Notes under the pieces: generated by a model
What the model was told of the DNA's origin: nothing
Databases searched by the model: none
What the model saw: the letters and a program-made list of their open reading frames with translations, nothing else
Translations under genes and position numbers: made by a program
In this document: piece by piece, positions 1 to 7,848 of the stretch
Numbering within the stretch: position 1 is the first letter of the stretch
Layout: each line of letters begins with the position of its first letter
DNA from: Arthrobacter sp. AQ5-06
Lineage (GTDB): Bacteria > Actinomycetota > Actinomycetes > Actinomycetales > Micrococcaceae
Assembly (NCBI RefSeq): GCF_003287955.1
Contig: NZ_QMKP01000011.1
Location: 62,001 to 126,000, forward strand
Length of the DNA: 64,000 nucleotides
Direction: 5' to 3'

Positions 1-2
1 GG

Positions 3-1358
3 TACGTCGAGCATCCAACCGGACCGACTCTCGTTGCGATCAGCCTCCCGGCCTATTTCCCCTTCAAGCCGCCCCAGGTGGTGCCAGTACACCGTGAGTC
101 AGTGCCATGGTCGTGGCACCGCGAGCTAAATGGCGCCCTGTGCCTCGTCGCCGAGGACGACCATGAAGATTTGTGGTGGCGCGAGGCATCGGTCTTCCTT
201 GAACACGTCCGAGCCTGGTTCGAAAGCTCGGACGACGGATGGAGAGGCGACCGCCCTGACCTGGATCTAGAGCGGTACTTCCACTCGTCCCAGGACGAGA
301 GGCTCTACTTGTACGGGGACCTCGATGAGTATCGCGGAGCATTCGTCAGGTTCGTCCAAACGCCAAACAATGTGATGACGCTCAAGAGCAAGGGACCGCG
401 TCCGGCCAAGGCTGCCAAGCGCGACCGGTTCGGCTTTGTCGCTGACCTGGGCGGCATCGATGTGCCTCCGCGAAATTGGGACGATCTCCTCGCTCGAATC
501 GACGTGGCCTTGAACCTCGAGAAGAAAATCAGGGCATTCTCGGTGGAGATCCTTGTGCTGACTTACAAGCGCGGCGATCACGAAGGAACCATCGTCGTCG
601 AAGTGTGGCCGACGACCGACGGCCGTATCGAGGTCCGGAGGCTGCGCAGCGGCGCCGACACGCGCATAGCGCGATCCGCGCGTTCCGGACCCCATTCCGC
701 GGAACTGAGCACACGAAGCGTTGCCGTGGTCGGCCTTGGCGCACTCGGTTCGTTTCTCGCCGACATGCTGGTCCGCGCCGGAGTCGGCAAGCTTACACTG
801 ATCGACGACGACGTAGTCATGCCCGGGAACCTCATCCGGCACTTGGTCGGGCCGAAGGGAGTAGGGCAGCCGAAGGTTGATGCCGTTCAGAGCCACATCA
901 TCAGCAAGCATCGCCTCGCCGCAGACCAAGTCGATGCCCGACGCCAGAATGCTTTGGCATCCCACGTCGCCCTCGACGCCATCAAGGACCACGACCTTGT
1001 CATTAACGCCACCGCAGACTTCGCAGTGACGGCCCTCCTGCACGCCGCAGCGACGGCACTCAATAGGCATGTCCTTTCAACTGCCCTCCAAAACAACGGG
1101 AACACGTTCAGGATTGATGTCCTCCCTCCACTGGTCGGAGGGGCGCCGATCCCGGAGTCGGCCACGCCGGAAAACGCGCAAAACTCCGACTACTACGATG
1201 CAGGTTGCGGTGGTCCGATCTCGCCGACGACACCGCATGCCGTCGTCGAAACAGCCGCCGCCACCGTGAGACATGCCGTGGGGCTGCTCCTCGGCGAACC
1301 TGTCCATCTGTCAGGGGAAGTGCGTCACCTAACGCGGAGAAGCGGGGCCACCGAATGA
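3..1358 (+). CDS. cap2: Cap2-like E2-E1 fusion (CBASS ubiquitin-like transferase), 5' partial
   Basis: The reading frame is open from the first bases of the window, so the start lies upstream; 451 codons are visible. The N-terminal part looks like an E2 domain: a YFPFKPP stretch, then WHRELNG-ALCLV, with the probable E2 cysteine codon at 141-143. The C-terminal part is a ThiF/E1 adenylation domain with VVGLGALGS (nucleotide loop), the acidic LIDDD strand, N-x2-R and a QPK lysine, and a probable E1 catalytic cysteine in DAGCGGPISP (codon 1206-1208). In type II CBASS, Cap2 conjugates the C-terminus of the CD-NTase to targets, priming the cyclase. The stop overlaps the next start (ATGA), so the two are translationally coupled. 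The role rests on domain order plus the neighbouring JAB/TIR/SAVED gene; the cyclase itself is not in view. Confidence 0.88.
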   Translation, partial: YVEHPTGPTLVAISLPAYFPFKPPQVVPVHRESVPWSWHRELNGALCLVAEDDHEDLWWREASVFLEHVRAWFESSDDGWRGDRPDLDLERYFHSSQDERLYLYGDLDEYRGAFVRFVQTPNNVMTLKSKGPRPAKAAKRDRFGFVADLGGIDVPPRNWDDLLARIDVALNLEKKIRAFSVEILVLTYKRGDHEGTIVVEVWPTTDGRIEVRRLRSGADTRIARSARSGPHSAELSTRSVAVVGLGALGSFLADMLVRAGVGKLTLIDDDVVMPGNLIRHLVGPKGVGQPKVDAVQSHIISKHRLAADQVDARRQNALASHVALDAIKDHDLVINATADFAVTALLHAAATALNRHVLSTALQNNGNTFRIDVLPPLVGGAPIPESATPENAQNSDYYDAGCGGPISPTTPHAVVETAAATVRHAVGLLLGEPVHLSGEVRHLTRRSGATE

Positions 1359-3121
1359 ACGAGGCCCGCGGCAACATTTTCCTCCAACCGCACGCTCGGG
1401 ACACAATCACGGCTGAAAGCGCACAAGCCCTGCCGTTGGAAAGCGGCGGGATCCTCCTGGGATACCGCGAAGACCAAAACATCGTGGTTACGAACGCGCT
1501 TACAGTCCAGTCAGCTACCGCGACAACGTACAAATACATCCGCGACGACATCGTAGCGAATCGCAAATTACGGGAGTTTCTGTCAACCCGCAGCTCCGAA
1601 GACCCAGTCGGATACGTCGGGGAGTGGCATAGCCACCCCAAACCCAGCGGACCGAGTGCCACCGACATCAAAGCGATCAAATCGACCGCGAAGGCATCGG
1701 GTGGGAGTGTCGCTCTTGTGGTCTGCTCGCCAACTAATGAACCCAGATTTCACGGCGTGATCGCGACTCGACAGCGGTTCGGAAGAATCTCAACAGAGGA
1801 GGCAAATGTGGACGCTTTGACCCAGAACGACGCTGGACTTGGGCCCCTCCCTCACGGAGCCGTCCGCGGAGATGGCCCCGTCTTTATTTCCTACCGCCAA
1901 TCCGACGGGACAACCCGTGCATCGTCTCTTGAGGGCCTTCTCCGCGCATCCGGCCTCGTCGTTTGGCGCGACCGCAGCGACCTGCGTGCAGGAACCACCA
2001 CCGACCGTCTCGAGCAAGCACTAACCAAAGGGCTGTCCGCCGGCGTCCTTGTCGTAACACCCGACATCGAAAAAAGCACCGTCGTGAAGGAACGCGAGCT
2101 TCCTCGCCTGCTACAACTCGGCCAAGACCCCTCGTTCAGTCTCTGCGTCGCCAACGAAATACCGAATCCAAAGAACCCAAAAAAGCCCGACTATGCTGCC
2201 CCAGACATCCTGCTTGGCCTCGCCCCCGCTACAACGCTCGGCGAAATGAAACACAGTTACAGCCGCACTCACGCCGGACGGCTAGAGATCGTGCGCGATC
2301 TCCTCATGCACCGAATTGAGCAGCGTAAACTCTCCGTCAACGCGAACGGAAAGATCCTAACGGTACTCACTCAGACGCGACCGGAGCCGTTCGCTATCGA
2401 CGCCGGACAGGCCGACCTCCACGTGCGCATCAAAGCTCCCAAGCAGGGGAAACTCCCAAATAGACAAGGCCTAAAGGACCTCGCAGCAACACTGCCGCTG
2501 ACAAGCGATGCAATTCGCGCGTCTGGCGCATCCACCGTGCAGATCGAAGGGGGAATGCATCTCTCCGTCGCTTTCGCCATCGGCGCCGCGCTGCCGGAAA
2601 CAAAGATCGGGAATGTCAAAGTCACCGACCTCCGCGGCCAGGTCTGGACGTCCGAGCAAGACGGTGACCCCCGGAAACACACCATCACGACCAAAGACGT
2701 GCCTGGTGACCTCACGACGCAGAATGGCGGGGCGAAGATCGCCATCTTCATCACGCTCACCGAGAATGCGGACGAGACGGCGTTTAGCCGACTGCTAGAG
2801 GAGCAGCCAGGCACTTTCAAATCGTCAAGTCGAATCTCCATTGATCCTGTCGACACTATCGATTTCCGCGAAGCAGCCCGTGTCAGCCTGGAGATCGCCA
2901 ACGAGATCAAGCGTCTCTCGGCCCAGTTCGGGCGAGCAGAGGTCCACCTTGCCTACCACGGACCGTACACGGTCGCCGTGCTTATCGGCAGATACCTGAA
3001 CACAGTGCGAACGGTGGTCTACGAATGGGACAACCCCGAGACCACCGGACCGCGATACAGCCCCGTGTTAACACTGGAGCTGGGCGTCACCGGCGGACCG
3101 ATCACGAAGCTTCACCTCTGA
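1355..3121 (+). CDS. JAB (Cap3-like)-TIR-SAVED fusion, CBASS deconjugase plus NADase effector
   Basis: This 588-residue protein starts at the ATG inside the ATGA overlap with cap2; the open frame extends further upstream but only inside cap2. Residues ~5-150 are a JAB/MPN+ metalloprotease with a JAMM set: E29, H92-x-H94, S101 and D104. Residues ~173-320 are a TIR domain opening with VFISYRQSDG; the candidate catalytic glutamate is E246 or E248 in VVKERELPRLL. Residues ~330-588 are a SAVED domain ending in the typical H-x-A-x2-GP...VAVLIGRYLN...VVYEW pattern. By family knowledge, JAB Cap3 cleaves Cap2-made conjugates, SAVED binds cyclic oligonucleotides, and TIR-SAVED proteins assemble into filaments that degrade NAD+. 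Having isopeptidase and effector in one chain is unusual. No signal peptide or membrane segment is seen, so it is probably cytosolic. Confidence 0.9.
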   Translation: MNEARGNIFLQPHARDTITAESAQALPLESGGILLGYREDQNIVVTNALTVQSATATTYKYIRDDIVANRKLREFLSTRSSEDPVGYVGEWHSHPKPSGPSATDIKAIKSTAKASGGSVALVVCSPTNEPRFHGVIATRQRFGRISTEEANVDALTQNDAGLGPLPHGAVRGDGPVFISYRQSDGTTRASSLEGLLRASGLVVWRDRSDLRAGTTTDRLEQALTKGLSAGVLVVTPDIEKSTVVKERELPRLLQLGQDPSFSLCVANEIPNPKNPKKPDYAAPDILLGLAPATTLGEMKHSYSRTHAGRLEIVRDLLMHRIEQRKLSVNANGKILTVLTQTRPEPFAIDAGQADLHVRIKAPKQGKLPNRQGLKDLAATLPLTSDAIRASGASTVQIEGGMHLSVAFAIGAALPETKIGNVKVTDLRGQVWTSEQDGDPRKHTITTKDVPGDLTTQNGGAKIAIFITLTENADETAFSRLLEEQPGTFKSSSRISIDPVDTIDFREAARVSLEIANEIKRLSAQFGRAEVHLAYHGPYTVAVLIGRYLNTVRTVVYEWDNPETTGPRYSPVLTLELGVTGGPITKLHL

Positions 3122-3154
3122 CCTTGCAGCGATCAAGCGTGTATGCCGCAATGA

Positions 3155-3196
3155 CTTTTATCCAGATTCATGGATAAAAGTGGATAAAAGTGGATA
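3155..3196. repeat. Hairpin running into tandem TGGATAAAAG repeats
   Basis: CTTTTATCCA (3155-3164) pairs with TGGATAAAAG (3171-3180) across a 6-base loop. The same 10-mer then repeats at 3181-3190 and again, partially, at 3191-3196. It lies 33 bp after the CBASS effector gene. It could be the operon's transcript end, although no T-run follows, or a junction of the inserted DNA. Confidence 0.6.
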
Positions 3197-3282
3197 CCCG
3201 GCCCTCCCCAACCTCATATGGCTGGTGTGGTCCAAGATCTACGCGGCTATTGTGTCTCGCGAGGCACTCGATTTGCGCATAA

Positions 3283-3501
3283 AGGCCGGGTCGATCACTC
3301 TGACGTCAGGGTCCCGCAGGCGGAGCGACTTGCCCAACCTGCCAGCCAATACTTCCTCGGTCAGGCGGGTCATTTCCTCAACGACCGGAGCGGGTGTGTA
3401 GTAGCTGCCTGATTGCTTTCTTAGCTCGTTGTCATAGACGGCCAGGAAGTGCTCATACAGATGGAGATACATGTCGCTGACACCGGAATGAACGCCCCTC
3501 C
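3283..3501 (-). pseudogene. N6-adenine DNA methyltransferase remnant, piece after the IS
   Basis: Read on the minus strand, this stretch encodes part of a large N-6 DNA methylase: GVSDMYLHLYEHFL, then LRKQSGSYYTP (the conserved region before the methylase fold), and VRVIDPA, which is the start of motif I (DPAxGTG). Homology stops abruptly at about 3283, and the frame ends 14 codons later, so the catalytic domain is gone. It is the continuation of the fragment at 4305-4716, separated from it by the IS21 remnant. The intact parent was probably a type IIG/ISP-like restriction-modification protein; that assignment is inference. Confidence 0.72.
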
Positions 3502-4304
3502 TGAGTATTTGAAGCTTTGAGCGCCACTTGTTCGTGCGGTTCAGCCCCGGCGTTCGTGCGAGAGAGCGCCATCGGTCGCGTGGCCTGGCACCGCTGACGC
3601 TCTCCGTGAGGGTTGCTAGGCGGTTACGAGTGCCGTGTGCTCGCGCATGTTGTAATTGCCTGTCTCGTCCCAGATCGTGTTGTGGATAATCCGGTCCATG
3701 ATCGCGTCGGCGTGAACGCCGGAGCCGAGCCGCTGGTGCCAGTCCTTCTGCGAGTACTGGGTGCAGAACACTGTTGACGTCTCCCCATAGCGGCGTTCCA
3801 TCAATTCCAGCAGCATGGTGCGCATCGATTCCGTGGGTCGATCCAGCAGCCACTCATCAATGACGAGCAGGGTGAAAGCAGCATATTTGCGCAGGAACTT
3901 GCCGGATCCGCCAGGGGTGTCTTGGGCGGCTACCCAGGCTTCCTCGAGGTCAGGCATGCGGACGTAATGTGCGCGGATGCGGTGTTCGCAGGCGCGTTTA
4001 GCAATCGCGCATCCGAGCTGATCCGCAGCATCGATCACCGCTTGAATGCTGTGCCTGGACATGCCCTGAGCAAGCGAGATCGCTCTGCCGGACAGGCCCT
4101 GGTTGCGCAACTGCAAGACGAGCTTCGCCTTGATCTTCCGTACCATTACCGGTACTCCTTCCACCACGTGGCCGTCACGGGGTGGAAGAAGCTTTCCAGG
4201 TGGCGCTCAACCACACCAACACTGGCTCTGACCAGCGCAAAGAGTGGGATCGGACCCCGGCGCTAACCCGCACCACACATGGACCCCTCAAGAGCGAATA
4301 TTCA
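3502..4304 (-). mobile_element. IS21-family remnant with 5-bp target duplications
   Basis: The ends are related inverted sequences: TGAGTATT going inward from 3502, and TGAATATT on the other strand inward from 4304. Both are followed by a TTGAG motif. Flanking bases 3497-3501 and 4305-4309 are both CCTCC, a direct repeat of the size expected for IS21 transposition. A further inner inverted pair, TTGAGCGCCACTT at 3517-3529 and its near complement at 4198-4210 (12 of 13), fits the multiple terminal repeats of IS21 elements. The element is about 803 bp, versus 2-2.5 kb for the family, because most of istA and the first part of istB are deleted. It sits inside the methyltransferase pseudogene. 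Confidence 0.82.
3616..4146 (-). pseudogene. Chimeric istA-istB remnant (IS21 transposase N-terminus fused to helper ATPase C-terminus)
   Basis: The start is ATG at 4146 with an AAGGAG ribosome site 8 bases upstream; an earlier in-frame start at 4167 lacks one. The first ~45 residues (MVRKIKAKLVLQLR...GLSGRAI...MSRHSI) are the helix-turn-helix N-terminus of IstA. From CAIAKRACEHRIRAHYVRMP onward it is the IstB helper ATPase, with a Walker-B-like LLVIDEWLLDRP and the usual DWHQRLG and DAIMDRI stretches. The junction is in frame and removes the IstA catalytic domain and the IstB P-loop. The result is a 176-codon open frame that cannot transpose by itself. Whether it is expressed is unknown; a DNA-binding remnant protein is conceivable. 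Confidence 0.8.
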
Positions 4305-4716
4305 CCTCCTTCCAGTTCACGGCATAGTGCGAATCATCAGATCAAGGGTGACCCGGAATTTCTTGGACACCGTATAGCCTTTGCCATAAACCCATGGGAC
4401 TCACCGAGCTCGCTCGCGCTGTCATGAAGGCCCTTTTTGTCCAAGTCGATCCCTTCGGACTTGGCCAGCAGCAAGGCGAACGTCACGGTTTGGGCGTAAC
4501 CGTCAGCGAACTCCGCATCAGTGGCTCCCGGAAACAGGAGATGCTTCCATTCCTTTGCCATACCAAGGAAGACTTGGTCTGCGAGCTTTCCACCGGTGCT
4601 GCTGAGGGCACGTTTCTCGGCGGCCAGGGTGTCCAGAACTTCCCCGCGCAGTAACCGCGAATCACTGGCAAGTCAGAACCGCTGAACCTTCCGGTTTCAG
4701 CGAGGTATTCGTTCAA
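4305..4716 (-). pseudogene. N6-adenine DNA methyltransferase remnant, piece before the IS
   Basis: Minus-strand translation gives recognisable pieces of one large methylase in shifting frames. NEYLAETGRFSGSDLPVIRGY lies in one frame (about 4716-4651). LLRGEVLDTLAAEKRALSS and MAKEWKHLLFPGATDAEF lie in a second (about 4652-4360). KKFRVTLDLMIRTMP lies in a third, up to about 4320. At least two frameshifts and an in-frame stop just upstream therefore mark it as decayed. The order and spacing match the N-terminal region of the same protein family as 3283-3501, so the IS21 copy landed within this gene. No start region survives. Confidence 0.72.
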
Positions 4717-5107
4717 AGGCTATTCCGCAAGTTACCGACGGGGTTGCGCACGCCAGTGGGGACAGGGCGGTGGTGCGTCAGAGCACCCGCTGCAATCGGG
4801 GCTCGATAGTCCCGTGCCCAACGTTTACCCAACGAATACTCTGAAACGCTGGGCAAGTAATCGAAGACGCATGAAGGGTTTCTAAGGCATTTCCCCTACG
4901 GATAGAAGGCGTACGGCATCTGTTGGAAACAGAGGAAATGTCTGACCATCTAATCGTGAGGTCGTAATCCTCCCGCCGTACACCGAAGCCAAGCCTGTGG
5001 TCGAGGTCATGATTGAGGATCCCCTGTTCCACTTCTAGGCCTGTTCGTTCTAAGGCATCCGATAGACTGCGGCGGCGGCTACAAGGGCCGGAGAAAACGG
5101 GGGCGAC
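4717..5107. other. Accessory stretch without a supported gene
   Basis: About 390 bases between the methylase remnant and the next plausible gene. A minus-strand open frame at 4778-5179 exists, but it has no family features and overlaps the better plus-strand gene. I see no RNA gene, IS end or convincing promoter here. Confidence 0.5.
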
Positions 5108-5617
5108 TTGGACGCGAAAATGAACCACCCTATGTTGCCACTGGCACTTCAGGGTTTCGAGGATGCCCATAGGCGACACGGGGACCTTCGACTAACTTCC
5201 GACCCTGCAAGCCTCTTCGTTTCCGCTGCTGAATGTGTCTACTGGGCGGCAACCATTGATGAGCGGCTTCGCCAGTGGCCGGACTACGCGGAGTTCACGG
5301 CGGATCACATGCTGGGATCGGTGTTGCCGGGCGTGCGCTACGTCCGCAACCTAAAAACACATAGTCTGCCTATGACTATGCAGAGTGTGGCGGACTTGAT
5401 GTTCCCGATTGTGTTCCCAGCGGTGTTCTCTGAAGTGGTGTGGCTGCCGCTTGACCGCTTGCCCGAACCAAATCGGACCACCAAGTTCACGCAAAAGCAG
5501 GCAGAGTCTTACGCTCAACAAATGGCCGGTGTCCCCACGCGTCACACGTTCCAACGACTCGCGGATGGGTTTACTGAACTAAGGGGACTGGAAGGATCGC
5601 CGCTGGGCGCGGTGTAG
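5108..5617 (+). CDS. Hypothetical protein, 169 residues
   Basis: Not recognised. The start is either TTG at 5108, which has GGGGG five bases upstream, or ATG at 5120. The composition looks like a real soluble protein: it has a helical segment ALQGFEDAHRRHG, then SLFVSAAECVYWAATIDERLRQW, and several Trp and Pro residues. There is no signal peptide, membrane segment or cysteine motif. It stands alone between the decayed methylase region and the peptide-transport genes, on the accessory side of the boundary. The segment 5618-5806 after it holds no gene that I can support. Confidence 0.5.
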   Translation: MDAKMNHPMLPLALQGFEDAHRRHGDLRLTSDPASLFVSAAECVYWAATIDERLRQWPDYAEFTADHMLGSVLPGVRYVRNLKTHSLPMTMQSVADLMFPIVFPAVFSEVVWLPLDRLPEPNRTTKFTQKQAESYAQQMAGVPTRHTFQRLADGFTELRGLEGSPLGAV

Positions 5618-5806
5618 GCACCCAACGGCGAGACCTCTGAGTCCGCAGAAAGTCCGCAAGAGGTCCGCAAACGGACAAATCTAGGCAACAAGGACCGACA
5701 CCCAAAACCGCTAGAATTCAAGGAAAACAACTACTGTCAACGTTGTGCGCGTATATAAGGTACGTTCCGCTTCAACGTCTGATTCCGGACAGGCAAAGGA
5801 GACGGC

Positions 5807-7570
5807 ATGCCCCTGAGGCGTCTGATTCAGGTCATCACCGGTGCTGTCGCCGCGGCGCTGGTTATCGCGGGGTGCTCCGCTTCGGGGGGAGCGCCTCCGG
5901 TGGTGGTCGGTGAGACGAGCCGCGGCGGCAGCGCCACCGTGGCCGAGGTGAATGCCTTTACGTCCTTCAACCCGTTCAGTGCCGATGGAAACACGGACAT
6001 CAACACCAAGATCGGCCACATCACCCATTCGGGGTTCTACTACGTGGATGACACCGAAAAGGTGGTCCGGAACGAGAAATTCGGCCGGTACGAGAAGATC
6101 TCCGACAAGCCGCTGAAGGTGAAGTACACCGTCAATGAGGGTGTGAAATGGTCCGACGGCGAAGCCATCGACGCCGGCGACCTCCTCCTGTCCTGGGCTG
6201 CCGGCTCGGGCTACTTCGACGATGCTGAACCCCAGACGGGGACCGGCACTACGTACTTTTCGGCTGCAGCTGACAAGACAGGCCTGGCGGCAACCGCACT
6301 CCCGGAGATCGGCGGTGACGGGCGTTCCATCACCCTGGAATACGCCGAGCCGTACGCGGATTGGGAAGTAGCGTTCGACGTCGGGCTCCCCGCCCATGTT
6401 GTCGCCGCCAAAAGCGGCCTCAATGACGAAGGCGACCTCGTCGACCTGATCAAGGACTCGCCCCGGGGCGACACCAAACGGCCCTCGGTCAACGCCCCGC
6501 TGAAGCGGGTCAGTGACTTCTGGAACTCAGGCTTCGACACCAAGACGCTTCCGGATGATCCTGCCATGTACCTTTCAAGCGGACCCTACATCGTCAGGGA
6601 CATCGTTCCGGACGCCTCGGTACGGCTGGTCCGGAACAGGGACTATGTTTGGGGACCGGAGCCCTATCTGGATGACATCACCGTAAAGTTCACCGGTGCC
6701 GCCTCTGCCGCCATCGCGGCGCTCAGGAGCGGCCAGGCGGACATCATCGCCCCGCAACCCTCTGCCGGTACCGAAAGCCTCTTCGATGGACTGGTGGAAC
6801 AGGGCAATACCGTCCATCGCTTCAACCAGTCCGGTTACGACCACCTGGATCTCAACTTTTCGGGACCGTTCGCGGACAAGGACGTCCGGGAAGCGTTTTT
6901 GAAGACCGTTCCGCGGCAGGAGATCGTGGATGACGTGGTGGGCGGATTCGTCGCCGACGCGAAACCCCTGGACTCACACGTCTTCCTGCCGGCCCATCCG
7001 AAGTACCCGGACGCCGTTAAAGACAACGGTTCGGCCGAATACTCCGACATGGACATCCAAGGCGCTAAGTCGAAATTGCGGGCTGCTGCTCCGACTGTGC
7101 GCATCCTGTACAACAAGGACAACCCCAACCGGGTGCGGGCCTTTTCCCTGATCCGCGACTCGGCCCGCCTCGCCGGATTCACGGTTGAAGACGCTGGCCT
7201 CGGCAGCTCGGACTGGGCAAAAGCGCTCGGCGGCCGCAGCTATGACGCCGCCATCCTCGGCTTTGTCGGACCCGGGGTCGGCGTCAGCCGCGTCCCGCAG
7301 ATCTTCAAAACCGGTGGCGGCAGCAACTTCAACGGGTTTTCCGACAGCGACGCGGACAAAGCTATGGAGCAACTGGCCGGCACTACGGACCTCGCAAAGC
7401 AGGACGAACTGTTGGCTAACATCGACAAACGCGTGTGGGAAAGCGCCTATGGTCTGCCGCTCTACCAGACCACGGGAACTGTCGCTTTCAGCAGCCGCGT
7501 CACGGGTATCAAGCCCAGCTCCGGCCCTTTGGGTGTCTGGTGGAATGTGTGGGAGTGGCGCCTGAAATAG
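5807..7570 (+). CDS. Peptide ABC transporter substrate-binding lipoprotein (family 5), first copy
   Basis: 587 residues; ATG start preceded by AAGGAG. A signal peptide ends in the lipobox VIAGC (Cys23), so it is a membrane-anchored extracytoplasmic binding protein. Family-5 features are present: an N-terminal FTSFNPF stretch, VKYTVNEGVKWSDGEAIDAGDLLLSW (the KWSDG-x4-A-D signature region), SSGPYIVRDI, and a C-terminal half resembling OppA/DppA. It captures peptides or related solutes for import. A second binding protein of the same family follows at 7849, and the permeases come after that, so both may serve the same channel. The substrate cannot be told from sequence. A 278-base gap to the next gene suggests a separate promoter there. 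Confidence 0.88.
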   Translation: MPLRRLIQVITGAVAAALVIAGCSASGGAPPVVVGETSRGGSATVAEVNAFTSFNPFSADGNTDINTKIGHITHSGFYYVDDTEKVVRNEKFGRYEKISDKPLKVKYTVNEGVKWSDGEAIDAGDLLLSWAAGSGYFDDAEPQTGTGTTYFSAAADKTGLAATALPEIGGDGRSITLEYAEPYADWEVAFDVGLPAHVVAAKSGLNDEGDLVDLIKDSPRGDTKRPSVNAPLKRVSDFWNSGFDTKTLPDDPAMYLSSGPYIVRDIVPDASVRLVRNRDYVWGPEPYLDDITVKFTGAASAAIAALRSGQADIIAPQPSAGTESLFDGLVEQGNTVHRFNQSGYDHLDLNFSGPFADKDVREAFLKTVPRQEIVDDVVGGFVADAKPLDSHVFLPAHPKYPDAVKDNGSAEYSDMDIQGAKSKLRAAAPTVRILYNKDNPNRVRAFSLIRDSARLAGFTVEDAGLGSSDWAKALGGRSYDAAILGFVGPGVGVSRVPQIFKTGGGSNFNGFSDSDADKAMEQLAGTTDLAKQDELLANIDKRVWESAYGLPLYQTTGTVAFSSRVTGIKPSSGPLGVWWNVWEWRLK

Positions 7571-7848
7571 GGCGTTCTGGGGGCTTGTCGCCGTTGTGGG
7601 AGCCCGGCCCCGGCCTCGATTCGCAGCATCCCCTACCAGCGAGTAGCATGTGACTTGCGCAACTTCCGAGTATCGGCTAGTTATTGGCGGTTAACTGGTT
7701 ACGGTTTGGCAACGGAGTACCAGTATTTGGACTTTGTGCGGTTAGGCTACTCGTATATGTAGGCCACGTCACAGTGAGAACCTGGGACCGGCCTGCCGGG
7801 GAGCAAAAGATTTCCCCTGAATATCTCCCACTACTCATAGGAGGCGGA

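Noticed and set aside
1205-1354. Upstream extension of the JAB-TIR-SAVED frame
   Set aside because: It lies inside cap2 and reads Arg-rich non-domain sequence; the ATG at 1355 in an ATGA overlap fits better.
4778-5179. 133-codon minus-strand open frame in accessory DNA
   Set aside because: No recognisable features, overlaps the better gene at 5108, and composition is unlike the other proteins here.
5618-5806. Integration (att) site at the accessory-core boundary
   Set aside because: No tRNA 3' end, integrase gene or matching direct repeat was found, so island boundaries stay undefined.
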